A stretch of 64,000 nt of DNA, taken from Halomonas gemina (GTDB lineage Bacteria > Pseudomonadota > Gammaproteobacteria > Pseudomonadales > Halomonadaceae). Location of the stretch: contig NZ_JAMJPK010000003.1 of the NCBI RefSeq assembly GCF_023554995.1, positions 372,001-436,000 on the forward strand, given 5' to 3'. Numbering within the stretch: the stretch's first letter is position 1; every line of letters starts with the position of its first letter. The position numbers were made by a program, and so were the translations under genes. Positions 44,683-54,028 of the stretch are shown piece after piece. The notes beneath the pieces are model-generated. The model worked only from the letters and a program-made list of their open reading frames with translations, was not told where the DNA came from and made no database searches.

Positions 44683-45039
44683 TTACTTGGCTGCCGTGGT
44701 GGCGGCCTTGATGCCGTCCTCGGCCAGTTTCTGGCTCTTCTGGACGTACTCCTGGCTCAGGCTCATGATCTTCTCGACATCGCCGCGCAGGCGCTCGCCC
44801 ATGTCCTGACTGGCCTTCTGCTGGGACTCAACGACCGCTTTCATGCTGTCGGCGTCACGCACGTCCAACCAGCCACGAGCCTGGGCCAGGCCCATGTCGG
44901 TCAGGGCGCGGACCGCGTCGAACTGGGCGGCGACCAGCTTCTCGGTGTAGTCGAGGTTGAGGGCGCCGAAGTCGCGTGCGGGTGCCACGAACACGGACTC
45001 GAACTGTTCGGTGGCCTGTTGGGTGGTTGCCTTGCTCAT
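44683..45039 (-). CDS. Phasin family protein (PHA granule-associated)
   Basis: A 118-residue, almost entirely helical amphipathic protein without membrane helices, of the phasin_2 type: FEATxxxP-like FESVFVAPARDFGALNLDYTE, repeated Ala/Gln-rich helices and an Ala/Lys-rich tail ATTAAK. Phasins coat polyhydroxyalkanoate granules and control their size. It stands alone with its own terminator. Repeats TGC-x2-TGCAACATA in its promoter resemble sites bound by PhaR-type regulators, which would fit autoregulated granule proteins. Confidence 0.88.
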   Translation of the reverse strand: MSKATTQQATEQFESVFVAPARDFGALNLDYTEKLVAAQFDAVRALTDMGLAQARGWLDVRDADSMKAVVESQQKASQDMGERLRGDVEKIMSLSQEYVQKSQKLAEDGIKAATTAAK

Positions 45040-45086
45040 GAAACACCTCCATCTGTGGTGGGACCCCAGGGGCTTTCACCCCGTGC

Positions 45087-45127
45087 TGCATTGCAACATA
45101 GCAGGCCCTTTTGTGCGGTGCAACATA
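45087..45127. promoter_or_regulatory. Repeated TGCnnTGCAACATA in the phasin promoter
   Basis: TGCATTGCAACATA (45087-45100) and TGCGGTGCAACATA (45114-45127), 27 bp apart, 48-88 bp upstream of the phasin ATG. Such TGC/GCA-rich repeats are typical of PHA-responsive operators (PhaR type); the assignment here is inference. Confidence 0.5.
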
Positions 45128-45240
45128 TGAATTCCGGGCGATGGCGTGGGCCATCAACCACGACGCCCGGCCGGAGCCGGGCGTCGCAAGGGGCAGGGAA
45201 AAGCGTGTCGAGCCTATGGCATCCCCGGGATAGCTTCGCC

Positions 45241-45948
45241 TCAGCGATAGGAACCCTCGATGTCGGTAATGCGCAGGGCCTTGCGCCCCAGGCCGCCGTG
45301 CTGGTCGAGCATGCGCTCGAGCCAGCCATGGACCGGGTCGGCGTTGGAGACCAAGTCGGCGCTGGAGACGCAGCGTGCCCACATGAAGCTGCCGAAGACC
45401 AGGTAGTCGGCGCCTGCCGGGGCCTCGCCGTCGAGGAAGTCGGCCTCCTTGAGTCGACCGCGCAGCGGCTCCAGGGCCGCATCCAGCTGGGCCAGCCCCT
45501 TGGCCGGGGAGTGGAACTCCTCGAGGGTCCGTCCGAAGCGCTTCTCGCGGGTCTCGCGGAAGTAGGCCCGGTCGTCGGGATGGATGGCATTGAGCAGGTC
45601 CATGATGATGGTGCGCATCATCGCCGGGGCCAGCGCGCGCTCGGCATAGTGCTTGAAGAAGTGCCCGCGCGCCGCGGCGAGCCCCTCGCCCAGCAGCGGC
45701 GCCTCGGGGTAGGTGCGGTCGAGGTAGCGCAGGATCTCGTAGCTGTCGGTGACCACCTCGTCGCCGTCGACCAGCACCGGCACCTTGTCATGGTCGGCGA
45801 AGGCCAGGGCCTGCTTCTCGGAGAAGCGCCACGGGCGCGTCTCCACCTCCAGCCCCTTATGGGCCAGGGCGTAGCGCACGCGCCAGCAGTAGGGCGAGAA
45901 ACGCAGCCCCTCATCGATGCCGCAGAGATCATAGAGCACCCGTGTCAT
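45241..45948 (-). CDS. Glutathione S-transferase family protein
   Basis: A 235-residue GST: thioredoxin-like domain 1-80 with FSPYCWRVRYALAHKGL (Ser/Cys at the active-site position), cis-Pro motif KVPVLVDGDEVVTDSYEILRYL, then an all-helical C-terminal domain. The group resembles beta-etherase/LigE-like GSTs; the substrate is unknown. Single gene, 200 bp upstream of the phasin gene on the same strand and divergent from the lactate permease. Confidence 0.85.
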   Translation of the reverse strand: MTRVLYDLCGIDEGLRFSPYCWRVRYALAHKGLEVETRPWRFSEKQALAFADHDKVPVLVDGDEVVTDSYEILRYLDRTYPEAPLLGEGLAAARGHFFKHYAERALAPAMMRTIIMDLLNAIHPDDRAYFRETREKRFGRTLEEFHSPAKGLAQLDAALEPLRGRLKEADFLDGEAPAGADYLVFGSFMWARCVSSADLVSNADPVHGWLERMLDQHGGLGRKALRITDIEGSYR

Positions 45949-46295
45949 GCCGCCTCCTCAGTGTCCGGTTATGGGTATGGCCCGATAGTGCCAGCCTTTG
46001 CCAGGTACCGCCAACGCCATCGCGGATCCGTCGTCCGGCGACGGCGACTTGTCCATTAGTCTAATGTTTCCCTCCACTCCGGGAGCATGCTGTTGGCCGT
46101 GTTGCCACGGAAGCACCTGAATCAGCGACCATTTCATGGAAGCCTGATGTGCCTGGACGCTCGACAAGATTGGTCATACCAGTTATCCAGCAATGGTCAA
46201 GCCCTACACTTGCGCTTAAGGTGCGCCCTTCTTCATGCCCCGCACGGACGGGGAAGTTCCACGACCAACCGTTCCCCCGCGAAAGGAACCCCTCC
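45949..46295. promoter_or_regulatory. Divergent control region between GST and lactate permease (347 bp, no gene)
   Basis: No coding potential. Two operator-like palindromes: CATTAG-T-CTAATG (46054-46066) and TTGGT-CAT-ACCAG (46170-46182). The second has the TTGGT/ACCAA form recognised by the LldR/PdhR branch of GntR regulators and lies 114 bp before lctP. Confidence 0.6.
46170..46182. promoter_or_regulatory. LldR/PdhR-like operator TTGGTCATACCAG
   Basis: Near-perfect palindrome of the GntR-family type upstream of the lactate permease gene; lactate-responsive LldR proteins bind such sites (family knowledge). No lldR gene is in the window. Confidence 0.5.
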
Positions 46296-47996
46296 ATGAA
46301 CGAAACGTCACTCGCGCTGCTCGCCTTCGTGCCCCTGGTGCTGGCCGGGGTGCTGCTGATCGGCCTGCGCATGGCCGCCAGGACCGCCATGCCGGTGGTC
46401 TTCGTGGTCACCGCGCTGATCGGGCTGCTCGCCTGGGAGATGACCTTTACCCGGGTGGTGGCCTCGACCCTGCAGGGCCTGATCCTGACGGTCGCGATCC
46501 TGTGGATCATCTTCGGTGCCATCCTGCTGCTCAACACCCTGAAGCACTCGGGTGGGATCAAGGCCATCCGCAACGGCTTCTCCGGCATCAGCCCGGACCG
46601 CCGCGTCCAGGCGATCATCGTTGCCTGGCTGTTCGGCTGCTTCATCGAGGGCGCCTCCGGTTTCGGCACGCCTGCCGCCGTGGCCGCTCCATTGATGGTC
46701 GCCCTGGGCTTCCCGGCCCTGGCCGCCGTGGTGGTGGGCATGATGATCCAGTCCACCCCGGTCTCCTTCGGCGCCGTGGGCACCCCGATCGTGGTGGGTG
46801 TCACCGGCGGCCTGGACCGCATCGGCATCACCGAGACCCTGGAAGCCGGGGGTGCCGGGTGGATGGAGTACTTCCGCCTGATCGCCGGTGAAGTCGCGGT
46901 GATCCACGGCATCGTCGGCATCCTGATGCCGCTGATCATGGTCGTGATCATGGTGCGCTTCTTCGGTGCCAACCGCTCCTGGAAGGAAGGCCTCTCCATC
47001 GCCCCCTTCGCCATCTTCGCCGGCATCAGTTTCGTGGTGCCCTACATGCTGGCCGGCGTACTGCTGGGACCGGAATTCCCGTCGATGATCGGTGCCATGG
47101 TTGGCCTGGCCATCGTCGTGCCCGCCGCGAAAAAGGGTTTCCTGATCCCCAAGGACACCTGGGACTTCCCGGAGAGCACCTCCTGGCCCGACGCCTGGAT
47201 CGGCAAGCTCGAGATCAAGCTGGATGAGGTCACCGGCAAGGCGCCGATGTCCACCCTGATGGGCTGGGTGCCCTATGTGCTGCTGGCGGTGATCCTGGTC
47301 GCCTCGCGCACCATCGAGCCGTTCAAGAATGCCTTGACCTCGTTCGCCTTCGGCTGGAACAACATCCTCGGCGAGAGCGGGATCTCCGGTGCCATCCAGC
47401 CGCTCTACCTGCCGGGGGGCATCCTGCTGATGGTGGTGCTGCTCACCGCCCTGCTGCACCGCATGCGCCTGGGCGAACTCGGGGCCGCCTTCAGCGAGTC
47501 CACCCGCACCATCTTCGGCGCCGGCTTCGTGCTGATCTTCACCATTCCCATGGTGCGGATCCTGATCAACTCCGGCGTCAACGCCGCCGACCTGGTCTCC
47601 ATGCCGGTGGCCATGGCCCAACTGGTGGCCGACAGCGTGGGCGGGGTCTACCCGTTCTTCGCCCCGGCCGTGGGTGCCCTGGGTGCCTTCATCGCCGGCT
47701 CCAACACCGTCTCCAACCTGATGCTCTCCGACTTCCAGTTCAACGTCGCCCAGCAGCTTGGCCTCTCCACCGCCTTCATGGTGTCGCTGCAGGCCGTGGG
47801 TGCCGCGGCGGGCAACATGATCGCCATCCACAACGTGGTGGCGGCCTCGGCCACGGTGGGCCTGCTCGGCCGCGAGGGCGAGACCATCCGCAAGACCATC
47901 CTGCCGACGATCTACTACCTTGTCTTCGCCGGGATCATCGGGCTGGTGGCCTTCTATGTGCTGGGGATCAGCGACCCGCTGCTGCGCCTGGGCTGA
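46296..47996 (+). CDS. lctP: L-lactate permease (LctP/LldP family)
   Basis: A 566-residue symporter with 12 or more predicted membrane helices. ATG at 46296 follows AAAGGA. LctP-family landmarks: [27 protein letters not shown] in two blocks, [31 protein letters not shown], and [14 protein letters not shown] with [21 protein letters not shown] near the end. It brings in lactate (also glycolate in E. coli GlcA, a close relative) with protons. As glcDEF lies in the same window, glycolate is a real alternative. Monocistronic. Confidence 0.92.
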   Translation: MNETSLALLAFVPLVLAGVLLIGLRMAARTAMPVVFVVTALIGLLAWEMTFTRVVASTLQGLILTVAILWIIFGAILLLNTLKHSGGIKAIRNGFSGISPDRRVQAIIVAWLFGCFIEGASGFGTPAAVAAPLMVALGFPALAAVVVGMMIQSTPVSFGAVGTPIVVGVTGGLDRIGITETLEAGGAGWMEYFRLIAGEVAVIHGIVGILMPLIMVVIMVRFFGANRSWKEGLSIAPFAIFAGISFVVPYMLAGVLLGPEFPSMIGAMVGLAIVVPAAKKGFLIPKDTWDFPESTSWPDAWIGKLEIKLDEVTGKAPMSTLMGWVPYVLLAVILVASRTIEPFKNALTSFAFGWNNILGESGISGAIQPLYLPGGILLMVVLLTALLHRMRLGELGAAFSESTRTIFGAGFVLIFTIPMVRILINSGVNAADLVSMPVAMAQLVADSVGGVYPFFAPAVGALGAFIAGSNTVSNLMLSDFQFNVAQQLGLSTAFMVSLQAVGAAAGNMIAIHNVVAASATVGLLGREGETIRKTILPTIYYLVFAGIIGLVAFYVLGISDPLLRLG

Positions 47997-48017
47997 TCAC
48001 CACCCATTTCAGCGACA

Positions 48018-48048
48018 ACAGCCCCCACGGCCAGGCCTTGGGGGCTGT
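48018..48048. terminator. Hairpin between convergent lctP and gamma-CA genes
   Basis: A 10-bp perfect stem (ACAGCCCCCA / TGGGGGCTGT) with a 11-nt loop, 21 bp past the lctP stop and 55 bp before the other gene's stop. No clear T-run on either side; likely a bidirectional 3' end. Confidence 0.6.
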
Positions 48049-48102
48049 CTCGTTGTGGCGGCGACCTTCGGCCTGGTGGCAGGACCGGGCCCCGGCGGAC
48101 GA

Positions 48103-48627
48103 TCAGCCGATCCGCTTGAGCTCTGCCGCATGACGGCGGCCGCGCTCCACGTAGCCCTCGGCGTTCTTCTTCAGGCCCTCGATGGCCTCGCCGGAGAGCT
48201 CGCGCACCACCCTGGCCGGCGCCCCCACGATCAGCGAGTTGTCGGGGAAGCGCGCGTTTTCCTTGACCACCGCCCCGGCCGCCACCAGGCAGTTGTTGCC
48301 GATCACCGCCCCGTTGAGGATCACCGCCTGGATCCCCACCAGACTGCCGTTGCCGATGGTGCAGCCATGCAGCATCGCCTGGTGGCCCACGGTCACGCCC
48401 GTACCGACCGTCAGCGGGTAGCCTGGGTCGGCATGCAGCACGGCCCCGTCCTGGATATTGCTGCCCTCGCCGACCTCCAGATGATCGGTGTCGCCGCGCA
48501 GTACCGCCTGGTACCAGACGCTGGCGTTGCGCTTCAGGGTGACCCGACCGATCACGTCGGCCGTCTCGGCCACGTAGACGTCGTCACCGATCGCGGGACG
48601 GTCGTCGCCATACTGATAGATCGCCAT
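48103..48627 (-). CDS. Gamma-carbonic-anhydrase-like hexapeptide protein (YrdA/PaaY type)
   Basis: A 174-residue left-handed beta-helix protein. ATG at 48627 follows AGGAGA. Many hexapeptide repeats (e.g. GEGSNIQDGAVLHAD, GTGVTVGHQAMLHGC, IGNGSLVGIQAVILNGAVIG). The zinc-type His residues are present (LHAD, GHQ, LHG), and RGDTDHLEVG is the usual bridging loop. PaaY-type members act as thioesterases and YrdA-type have unclear activity, so carbonic anhydrase activity is not certain. It ends the collinear nine-gene run that starts with the TRAP receptor at 58919; with a CoA-transferase in that run, a thioesterase role is worth considering. Confidence 0.85.
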   Translation of the reverse strand: MAIYQYGDDRPAIGDDVYVAETADVIGRVTLKRNASVWYQAVLRGDTDHLEVGEGSNIQDGAVLHADPGYPLTVGTGVTVGHQAMLHGCTIGNGSLVGIQAVILNGAVIGNNCLVAAGAVVKENARFPDNSLIVGAPARVVRELSGEAIEGLKKNAEGYVERGRRHAAELKRIG

Positions 48628-48661
48628 GGAGTGGGTCTCCTGTTGATGATGAAAGGCCCGC

Positions 48662-49675
48662 TCAGGCCCGCGGCCGGGAGGCAAAGCTCCGAAAGGCGGA
48701 CAGGATGCGGGGGATATCGGCGTCGCCGACGTCCAGGTGCAGGACCAGGCGGGTGGTCGCGCCCACGGACGCCAGGACTCCCCGGGACGCCAGATGCGCC
48801 TCCAGCGCCCTGCCGTCGGCCTCGGGCACCGCCAGGAATACCATGTTGGTGTCGCAGGCCTGCACCGCGACCCCGTCGATATCGGCCAGCCCCTCGGCCA
48901 GCTGCCGGGCATGGGCATGATCCTCGGTCAGCCGCTCGACGTGATGCTCCAGGGCATGGTGACACCCCGCCGCCAGGATGCCGACCTGGCGCATGCCGCC
49001 ACCCAGGGTCTTGCGCCAGCGACGCGCCCGGGCAATGAAGGCCGCATCGCCCACCAGCACCGAGCCGACCGGGGCGCCCAGCCCCTTGGAGAAGCACAGC
49101 GACACGGAGTCGAAGCCCTGGCACAGCGCCGCCAGGGGCCGTCCGCTGGCCACCGCCGCGTTGAACAACCGCGCACCATCGAGATGGGTGGAAAGTCCAT
49201 GGCGACGCGCCAGTGTCGTGGCATCCTGCTGCCAGGCTTTGGGCATCACCTTTCCGCGATAGGTGTTCTCGAGCGCCAGCAGGCGGGTTCGGGTGTGGTG
49301 GATGTCCTCTCCCCCGATGGCGTCCTCGATGGCAAAAAGCGCCAAGGTGCCATCCGCCTCATGGGCAATCGGTTGCGGCTGGATACTGCCCAGCGCCGCC
49401 GCGCCACCGCCCTCGTCGCGATAGATATGCGAAAACTGGCCGGCGATGAACGCCTCGCCACGCTGGCAATGGCAGAGCAGCGCGATGAGATTGCCCTGGG
49501 TGCCGGAAGGCACGAACAGTCCGGCCGCCATGCCGGCCCGTTCGGCCACCGCGGCCTCGAAGGCGGCGACCGTCGGGTCGTCGCCCCAGACATCGTCGCC
49601 GACCTCGGCCCGCGCCATGGCCTCGCGCATGGCCGGGGTGGGCCGCGTCACGGTGTCGCTGCGCAAATCGATCAT
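48662..49675 (-). CDS. ltaE: Low-specificity L-threonine aldolase
   Basis: A 337-residue fold-type I PLP enzyme. IDLRSDTVTRPT opening, VGDDVWGDDPTV, the PLP-lysine motif CFSKGLGAPVGS (Lys197) and LENTYRGKV with HLDGARL. It reversibly cleaves L-threonine, L-allo-threonine or other beta-hydroxy amino acids to glycine plus an aldehyde. In a cluster with a glyoxylate aminotransferase, cleavage of beta-hydroxyaspartate to glycine and glyoxylate is a plausible extra activity (inference). ATG at 49675 has GAGGTGG upstream. 49 bp follow the YdiJ-type gene. Confidence 0.9.
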   Translation of the reverse strand: MIDLRSDTVTRPTPAMREAMARAEVGDDVWGDDPTVAAFEAAVAERAGMAAGLFVPSGTQGNLIALLCHCQRGEAFIAGQFSHIYRDEGGGAAALGSIQPQPIAHEADGTLALFAIEDAIGGEDIHHTRTRLLALENTYRGKVMPKAWQQDATTLARRHGLSTHLDGARLFNAAVASGRPLAALCQGFDSVSLCFSKGLGAPVGSVLVGDAAFIARARRWRKTLGGGMRQVGILAAGCHHALEHHVERLTEDHAHARQLAEGLADIDGVAVQACDTNMVFLAVPEADGRALEAHLASRGVLASVGATTRLVLHLDVGDADIPRILSAFRSFASRPRA

Positions 49676-49724
49676 AGTCAGCCACCTCGTCGGTTGTCGG
49701 TACAGGGCGCCGTCGGCAGCCGGC

Positions 49725-52721
49725 TCAGGCCAGCGCCCGTTCGAGGAGCCGGGCCACATGGATGGCCTCCCGGCCACTGCCATCCCGGATCTGGTGGCGG
49801 CAGCTCGTGCCGTCGGCCACCAGCACGGCATCGTCAGCGGCCTCGCGGATCGCCGGCAGCAGCGACAGCTCGGCCATCTTCATCGAGGCCTCGAAGTGCT
49901 CCGCCTCGTAGCCGAAGCTGCCCGCCATGCCGCAGCACGAGGATTCGATGGTCTCGACCTCGAGGCCGGGGATCCAGGAGAGCACCTGCTCGACCGGACG
50001 CAGCGCATCGAAGGCCTTCTGGTGGCAGTGGCCGTGCAGCATCGCCCGCGGGTGATCCACCGGCTTGAGGTCGAGCGGCAGCTCGCCGGCCTCGAAGGCC
50101 CTGACCAGAAACTCCTCGAACAGGAAGGCCGACTCGGACAGGGCCTCGGCCTCCTTGCCGAAGCCATACTGCAGGAACTCGTCGCGCAGGGTCAGCAGGC
50201 AGGAGGGCTCGAGCCCGACGATCGCCACGCCCCGCCTGACATGGGGCATCAGGTGATCCAGGGTGCGGCGCGCCTCCAGCCGCGCCTTGTCGAACTGCCC
50301 CGAGGAGAGGTAGGTACGCCCGCAGCACAGCGGCCGTTCGCCCTGCCTGACGTTGAGGTGCACCCGGTAGCCGGCGGCTTCCAGCACCCGCTTGGCCGCC
50401 CGGGCATTCTCGCCCTCCAGGTAGTTGTTGAAGGTATCGACGAAGAGCAGCACCTCACGCGGGGCCTGGACCACCTCCCCCGGCGACTCGGCGAGGAAGT
50501 TGCCGCGAAAGCGCGGGAAGTCGCGCTGCGTAGCGAGCCCCAGGGCCGTCTTGACCCGGCGCGAGAGGAACGGCACGCGCTCCACGGCACCGACCAGGCC
50601 GGCGAATCGGCTGGCCAGCGGTGCATAGCGCGGCATCTCGCCGACCATACGATCTCGCCACGACAGCCCCCTGGCCTTCGCCCGGGCGGTGCGTGCCTCG
50701 ATCTTGAACTTGGCCATGTCGACACCGGTGGGACAGTCGCGCTTGCAGCCCTTGCAGGAGACGCAGAGGTCGAGTGCCTCCTTGACGTCGTCGCTGGCCA
50801 GTCCCTCGTCGCCGAGCTGTCCGGAGAGCACCAGGCGCAGGGTGTTGGCGCGCCCGCGGGTGAGGTGCTGCTCGTCGCGGGTGATGCGATAGCTCGGGCA
50901 CATGGTGCCCGCATCGAACTTGCGGCAGTGGCCGTTGTTGTTGCACATCTCCACCGCCATGGCCAGGCCATGGGTGGGGTCGCCGGCGCTGCCGGGCTCG
51001 CCCTGCTCGCCACTCAGCGGGTCTCGGGTGACGTTCCAGCCCGACCAGTCGAACACCGGGGTCAGCGGGATCGTCCGGTAGGTGGAGGAAAAGCGGAAGT
51101 AGCGCTCGTCGTCCATCCTCGGGGTATCGACGATCTTGCCCGGGTTGAACAGGTTCTCGGGATCGAAGAGCCGCTTCACTTCCTTGAAGGCATCGTTGAC
51201 GGTCGGCCCGAACTGCCAGGCGACCCACTCGCCACGGCACAGCCCATCGCCATGTTCGCCGGAGTAGGCCCCCTTGTACTCGCGCACCAGTGTTGAGGCC
51301 TGCTCGGCGATCTCGCGCATCTTCTCGGCGCCATCGCGGCGCATGTCGAGAATCGGCCGCACGTGCAATGTGCCGACACTGGCATGGGCGTACCAGGTGC
51401 CCTCGGTGCCATGGCGATGGAAGACCTCGGTCAACCTGTCGGTGTACTCGGCCAGGTGCTCCAGCGGCACCGCGCAGTCCTCGATGAAGGAGACCGGCTT
51501 GCCGTCCCCCTTCATGCTCATCATGATGTTGAGCCCCGCCTTGCGCACGTTCCACAGCGCCTTCTGCTCGGCGGGCTCGGGCATCTCCACCACGCTGTCA
51601 GGAAGGCCCAGGTCGGCCATCAGCTCGCTCAGGCGCTGGAGAGACGCGAGCTGGGCATCGCGACCCTGGCCGGCGAACTCCACCAGCAGCACGGCCTGGG
51701 GCCGGCCGATCAGCGCCTTCTCGATCACCGGGCGAAACGCCGGATTCTCCAGCGAGAGGTCGATCATGGTGCGGTCGACCAGTTCCACGGCGGAGGGGTC
51801 GAGGGTGACGATGTGCTGGGTGAGGTCCATCGCCTGGTAGAAGGTGGGGAAGTTCACGACCCCGAGCACCTTGTGCTCCGGCAACGGAGAGAGCCTGAGC
51901 GTGATCCGCCGGCTCACCCCCAGGGTACCCTCGGAACCCACCAGCAGGTGGGCGAGATTGACGCGCCCATCCGGGTCATAGGGCTTGGGGTTCTGGCAGT
52001 CGAAGAGGTCGAGGTTGTAGCCGCCGACGCGGCGCAGCACCTTGGGAAAGTGCTCGCGGATCTCGGGGGCCACGCCCGCGGCGATGGCCTTCACCCGCTC
52101 GGCCAGCTCGCGCACCCTTCCCGAGGCCGGCAGCTGGTCGACGAAGCCGAAGTGGGCCTCGCTGCCGTCGGCCAGCAGCGCGTCCACGCCCTGCACGTTG
52201 TGGACCATGTTGCCGTAGCGGATCGAGCGCGAGCCACAGGAGTTGTTGCCGGTCATGCCGCCCAGGGTGCACTGGGCGCTGGTGGAGACGTCCACCGGGT
52301 ACCAGAGGCCATGGGGCTTGAGCCAGGAATTGAGGTGGTCGAGCACGATCCCGGGTTCCACCACCACCGTGCGTGCCTCGGGGTCGAACGCGACGATCTC
52401 GTCGAGCCAGCGGGTGCTGTCGATCACCAGCGCCTCGCCCACCGTCTGCCCGCACTGGCTGGTGCCGGCGCCGCGCGCCAGCACCGGTACGTGGGCATCA
52501 CGGGCGATGTCGAGGGCAAGCTTCAGATCCTCCTGGTGGCGAGGGATCACGACCCCGACAGGCGTCACCTGGTAGATCGAGGCATCCGTCGCGTAGCGGC
52601 CCCGCGAGGCCTGGTCGAACAGCACCTCGCCCTGCAGTTCACGGGACAGCCGGGCCGCCAGTTCGGTCACCGGCTTGATGCGTGCATTCCGTGCCCGGGT
52701 ATTGTCCTTCAGGGATGTCAT
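49725..52721 (-). CDS. YdiJ-type FAD/Fe-S oxidoreductase (D-2-hydroxyacid dehydrogenase)
   Basis: A 998-residue fusion protein. ATG at 52721 follows AGGAGGG. Residues about 40-280: PCMH-type FAD domain (PVLARGAGTSQCGQTVGE, GGMTGNNSCGSRSIRYG, GSEGTLGVSRRITL). About 280-570: FAD-oxidase C-terminal domain. About 590-665: Fe-S region with CNNNGHCRKFDAGTMCPSYR and CVSCKGCKRDCPTG. About 760-998: cysteine-rich CCG-type domains (LCCGRTYLSSGQ, ESSCCGMAGSFGYE). Family members such as E. coli YdiJ oxidise D-2-hydroxyglutarate or D-lactate to the 2-oxoacid and pass electrons to quinone. The actual hydroxyacid is set by the cluster and unknown. Confidence 0.92.
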   Translation of the reverse strand: MTSLKDNTRARNARIKPVTELAARLSRELQGEVLFDQASRGRYATDASIYQVTPVGVVIPRHQEDLKLALDIARDAHVPVLARGAGTSQCGQTVGEALVIDSTRWLDEIVAFDPEARTVVVEPGIVLDHLNSWLKPHGLWYPVDVSTSAQCTLGGMTGNNSCGSRSIRYGNMVHNVQGVDALLADGSEAHFGFVDQLPASGRVRELAERVKAIAAGVAPEIREHFPKVLRRVGGYNLDLFDCQNPKPYDPDGRVNLAHLLVGSEGTLGVSRRITLRLSPLPEHKVLGVVNFPTFYQAMDLTQHIVTLDPSAVELVDRTMIDLSLENPAFRPVIEKALIGRPQAVLLVEFAGQGRDAQLASLQRLSELMADLGLPDSVVEMPEPAEQKALWNVRKAGLNIMMSMKGDGKPVSFIEDCAVPLEHLAEYTDRLTEVFHRHGTEGTWYAHASVGTLHVRPILDMRRDGAEKMREIAEQASTLVREYKGAYSGEHGDGLCRGEWVAWQFGPTVNDAFKEVKRLFDPENLFNPGKIVDTPRMDDERYFRFSSTYRTIPLTPVFDWSGWNVTRDPLSGEQGEPGSAGDPTHGLAMAVEMCNNNGHCRKFDAGTMCPSYRITRDEQHLTRGRANTLRLVLSGQLGDEGLASDDVKEALDLCVSCKGCKRDCPTGVDMAKFKIEARTARAKARGLSWRDRMVGEMPRYAPLASRFAGLVGAVERVPFLSRRVKTALGLATQRDFPRFRGNFLAESPGEVVQAPREVLLFVDTFNNYLEGENARAAKRVLEAAGYRVHLNVRQGERPLCCGRTYLSSGQFDKARLEARRTLDHLMPHVRRGVAIVGLEPSCLLTLRDEFLQYGFGKEAEALSESAFLFEEFLVRAFEAGELPLDLKPVDHPRAMLHGHCHQKAFDALRPVEQVLSWIPGLEVETIESSCCGMAGSFGYEAEHFEASMKMAELSLLPAIREAADDAVLVADGTSCRHQIRDGSGREAIHVARLLERALA

Positions 52722-52756
52722 GCTTCCCTCCTGGCCATTCGGATCCAGGCCAATGG

Positions 52757-53965
52757 TCAATGGCCGCCGTCGAGCGGGTGGGTGGCGAAATACTCGAGTG
52801 CCGCGCAGACGCCGCTACCCGCAAGCTCCATCCCGGCCAGTTTCATGCCCGCCTCGCAGCCGCCCAGGGTGGCGATCAGGGTCAGGTCGTTGCAGTCGCC
52901 CAGGTGGCCGATGCGGAACATCTTGCCCTTGGCCTTGCCAAGGCCCGTGCCCAGCGACAGGTCAAAGCGCTCGTAGATGATCTTGCGCACCGCGTCGGCG
53001 TCGGTGCCCTCGGGCATCACCACCCCGGTGAGCACCGGCGAGTAGACGGCCGGGTCCTGGCACTGGATCTCCAGCCCCCAGGCCTGAACCGCCGTGCGCA
53101 CGCCGGCGGCCCAGCGCCGATGACGCGCCAGCACGTGCTCCAGCCCCTCCTCGAGCAGCATGTCCAGCGACTCGTTGAGGCCGTAGAGCAGGTTGGTGCT
53201 GGGGGTATAGGGCCAGTAGCCGTTCTGGTTGGCCTCGAGGATCTCGTCCCAGGCCCAGAAGCTCTTGGGCATGGCGTTGTGGCGGCTCGCCTCGATGGCC
53301 TTGTCGGAGACCGCGTTGAAGCTGATGCCGGGCGGCAGCATCAGCCCCTTCTGGGAGCCGGAGATGGTGACGTCGACGCCCCAGTCGTCGTGGCGATAGT
53401 CGGCACTGGCGAGCCCCGAGATGGTATCGACCAGCAGCAGTGCCGGATGACCGGCGGCATCGATGGCGCGGCGCACGGCGGCGATGTCGCTGGTCACCCC
53501 GGTGGAGGTCTCGTTGTGCACCACGCACACCGCCTTGATCCGATGATCGCGATCCTCCTTCAAGCGCGCCTCGATCATCTCGGCCTGCACGCCGTGGCGC
53601 CAGCCCTCGTAGCCGGGCAGCCCGATGAACTCGGGTTCCAGCTGCAGGCGGAGGGCCATCTTGTGCCACAGGGTGGCGAAGTGACCGGTCTCGAACATCA
53701 GTACCTGGTCGCCCGGGGAAAGGGTATTGGAGAGCGCCGCCTCCCAGGCCCCGGTTCCGGAGGCCGGGTAGATGATCACCGGGTTTTCGGTCTTAAAGAC
53801 ACGCTTCACCTTGTCCAGTAGCTCACGCCCCAGGGCGCCGAATTCCGGGCCGCGGTGATCGATGGTGGGCAGGCTCATGGCGCGCAGGATGCGATCGGGC
53901 ACCGGTGAGGGGCCAGGGATCTGCAGGAAGTGGCGACCGGAGGGGTGGAAGTCGAGGTTCAGCAT
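52757..53965 (-). CDS. Serine-glyoxylate/aspartate-glyoxylate-type aminotransferase
   Basis: A 402-residue class V PLP aminotransferase of the SgaA/BhcA group. QIPGPSPVPDRILRAM opening, PASGTGAWEAALSNTLSPGD, VHNETSTGV, VDTISGLAS and the PLP lysine Lys206 in SGSQKGLMLPPG; GTGLGKAKGKMFRIGHLGDC near the end. Such enzymes move an amino group from serine or aspartate to glyoxylate to give glycine. Whether serine or aspartate is the donor cannot be told from sequence. It has its own operator-bearing promoter gap (ATTATGAATT at 53995) and is followed by the YdiJ-type and threonine aldolase genes. Confidence 0.88.
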   Translation of the reverse strand: MLNLDFHPSGRHFLQIPGPSPVPDRILRAMSLPTIDHRGPEFGALGRELLDKVKRVFKTENPVIIYPASGTGAWEAALSNTLSPGDQVLMFETGHFATLWHKMALRLQLEPEFIGLPGYEGWRHGVQAEMIEARLKEDRDHRIKAVCVVHNETSTGVTSDIAAVRRAIDAAGHPALLLVDTISGLASADYRHDDWGVDVTISGSQKGLMLPPGISFNAVSDKAIEASRHNAMPKSFWAWDEILEANQNGYWPYTPSTNLLYGLNESLDMLLEEGLEHVLARHRRWAAGVRTAVQAWGLEIQCQDPAVYSPVLTGVVMPEGTDADAVRKIIYERFDLSLGTGLGKAKGKMFRIGHLGDCNDLTLIATLGGCEAGMKLAGMELAGSGVCAALEYFATHPLDGGH

Positions 53966-53994
53966 GGGAAGATCTCCGTGCGTCTTGTTCTTGG

Positions 53995-54004
53995 ATTATG
54001 AATT
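53995..54004. promoter_or_regulatory. ATTATGAATT operator-like element before the aminotransferase gene
   Basis: GGATTATGAATTCAATGCA in the 63-bp gap between the CoA-transferase and aminotransferase genes. Shares ATTATGAATT with 59071-59080 and 59652-59661 (on the other strand there). Confidence 0.6.
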
Positions 54005-54028
54005 CAATGCATGGCTCAAGACAGGCGC

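Noticed and set aside
52757-53965. Complete beta-hydroxyaspartate cycle around the aminotransferase
   Set aside because: An aminotransferase of the right group and a threonine aldolase are present, but no beta-hydroxyaspartate dehydratase or iminosuccinate reductase was recognised in the window.
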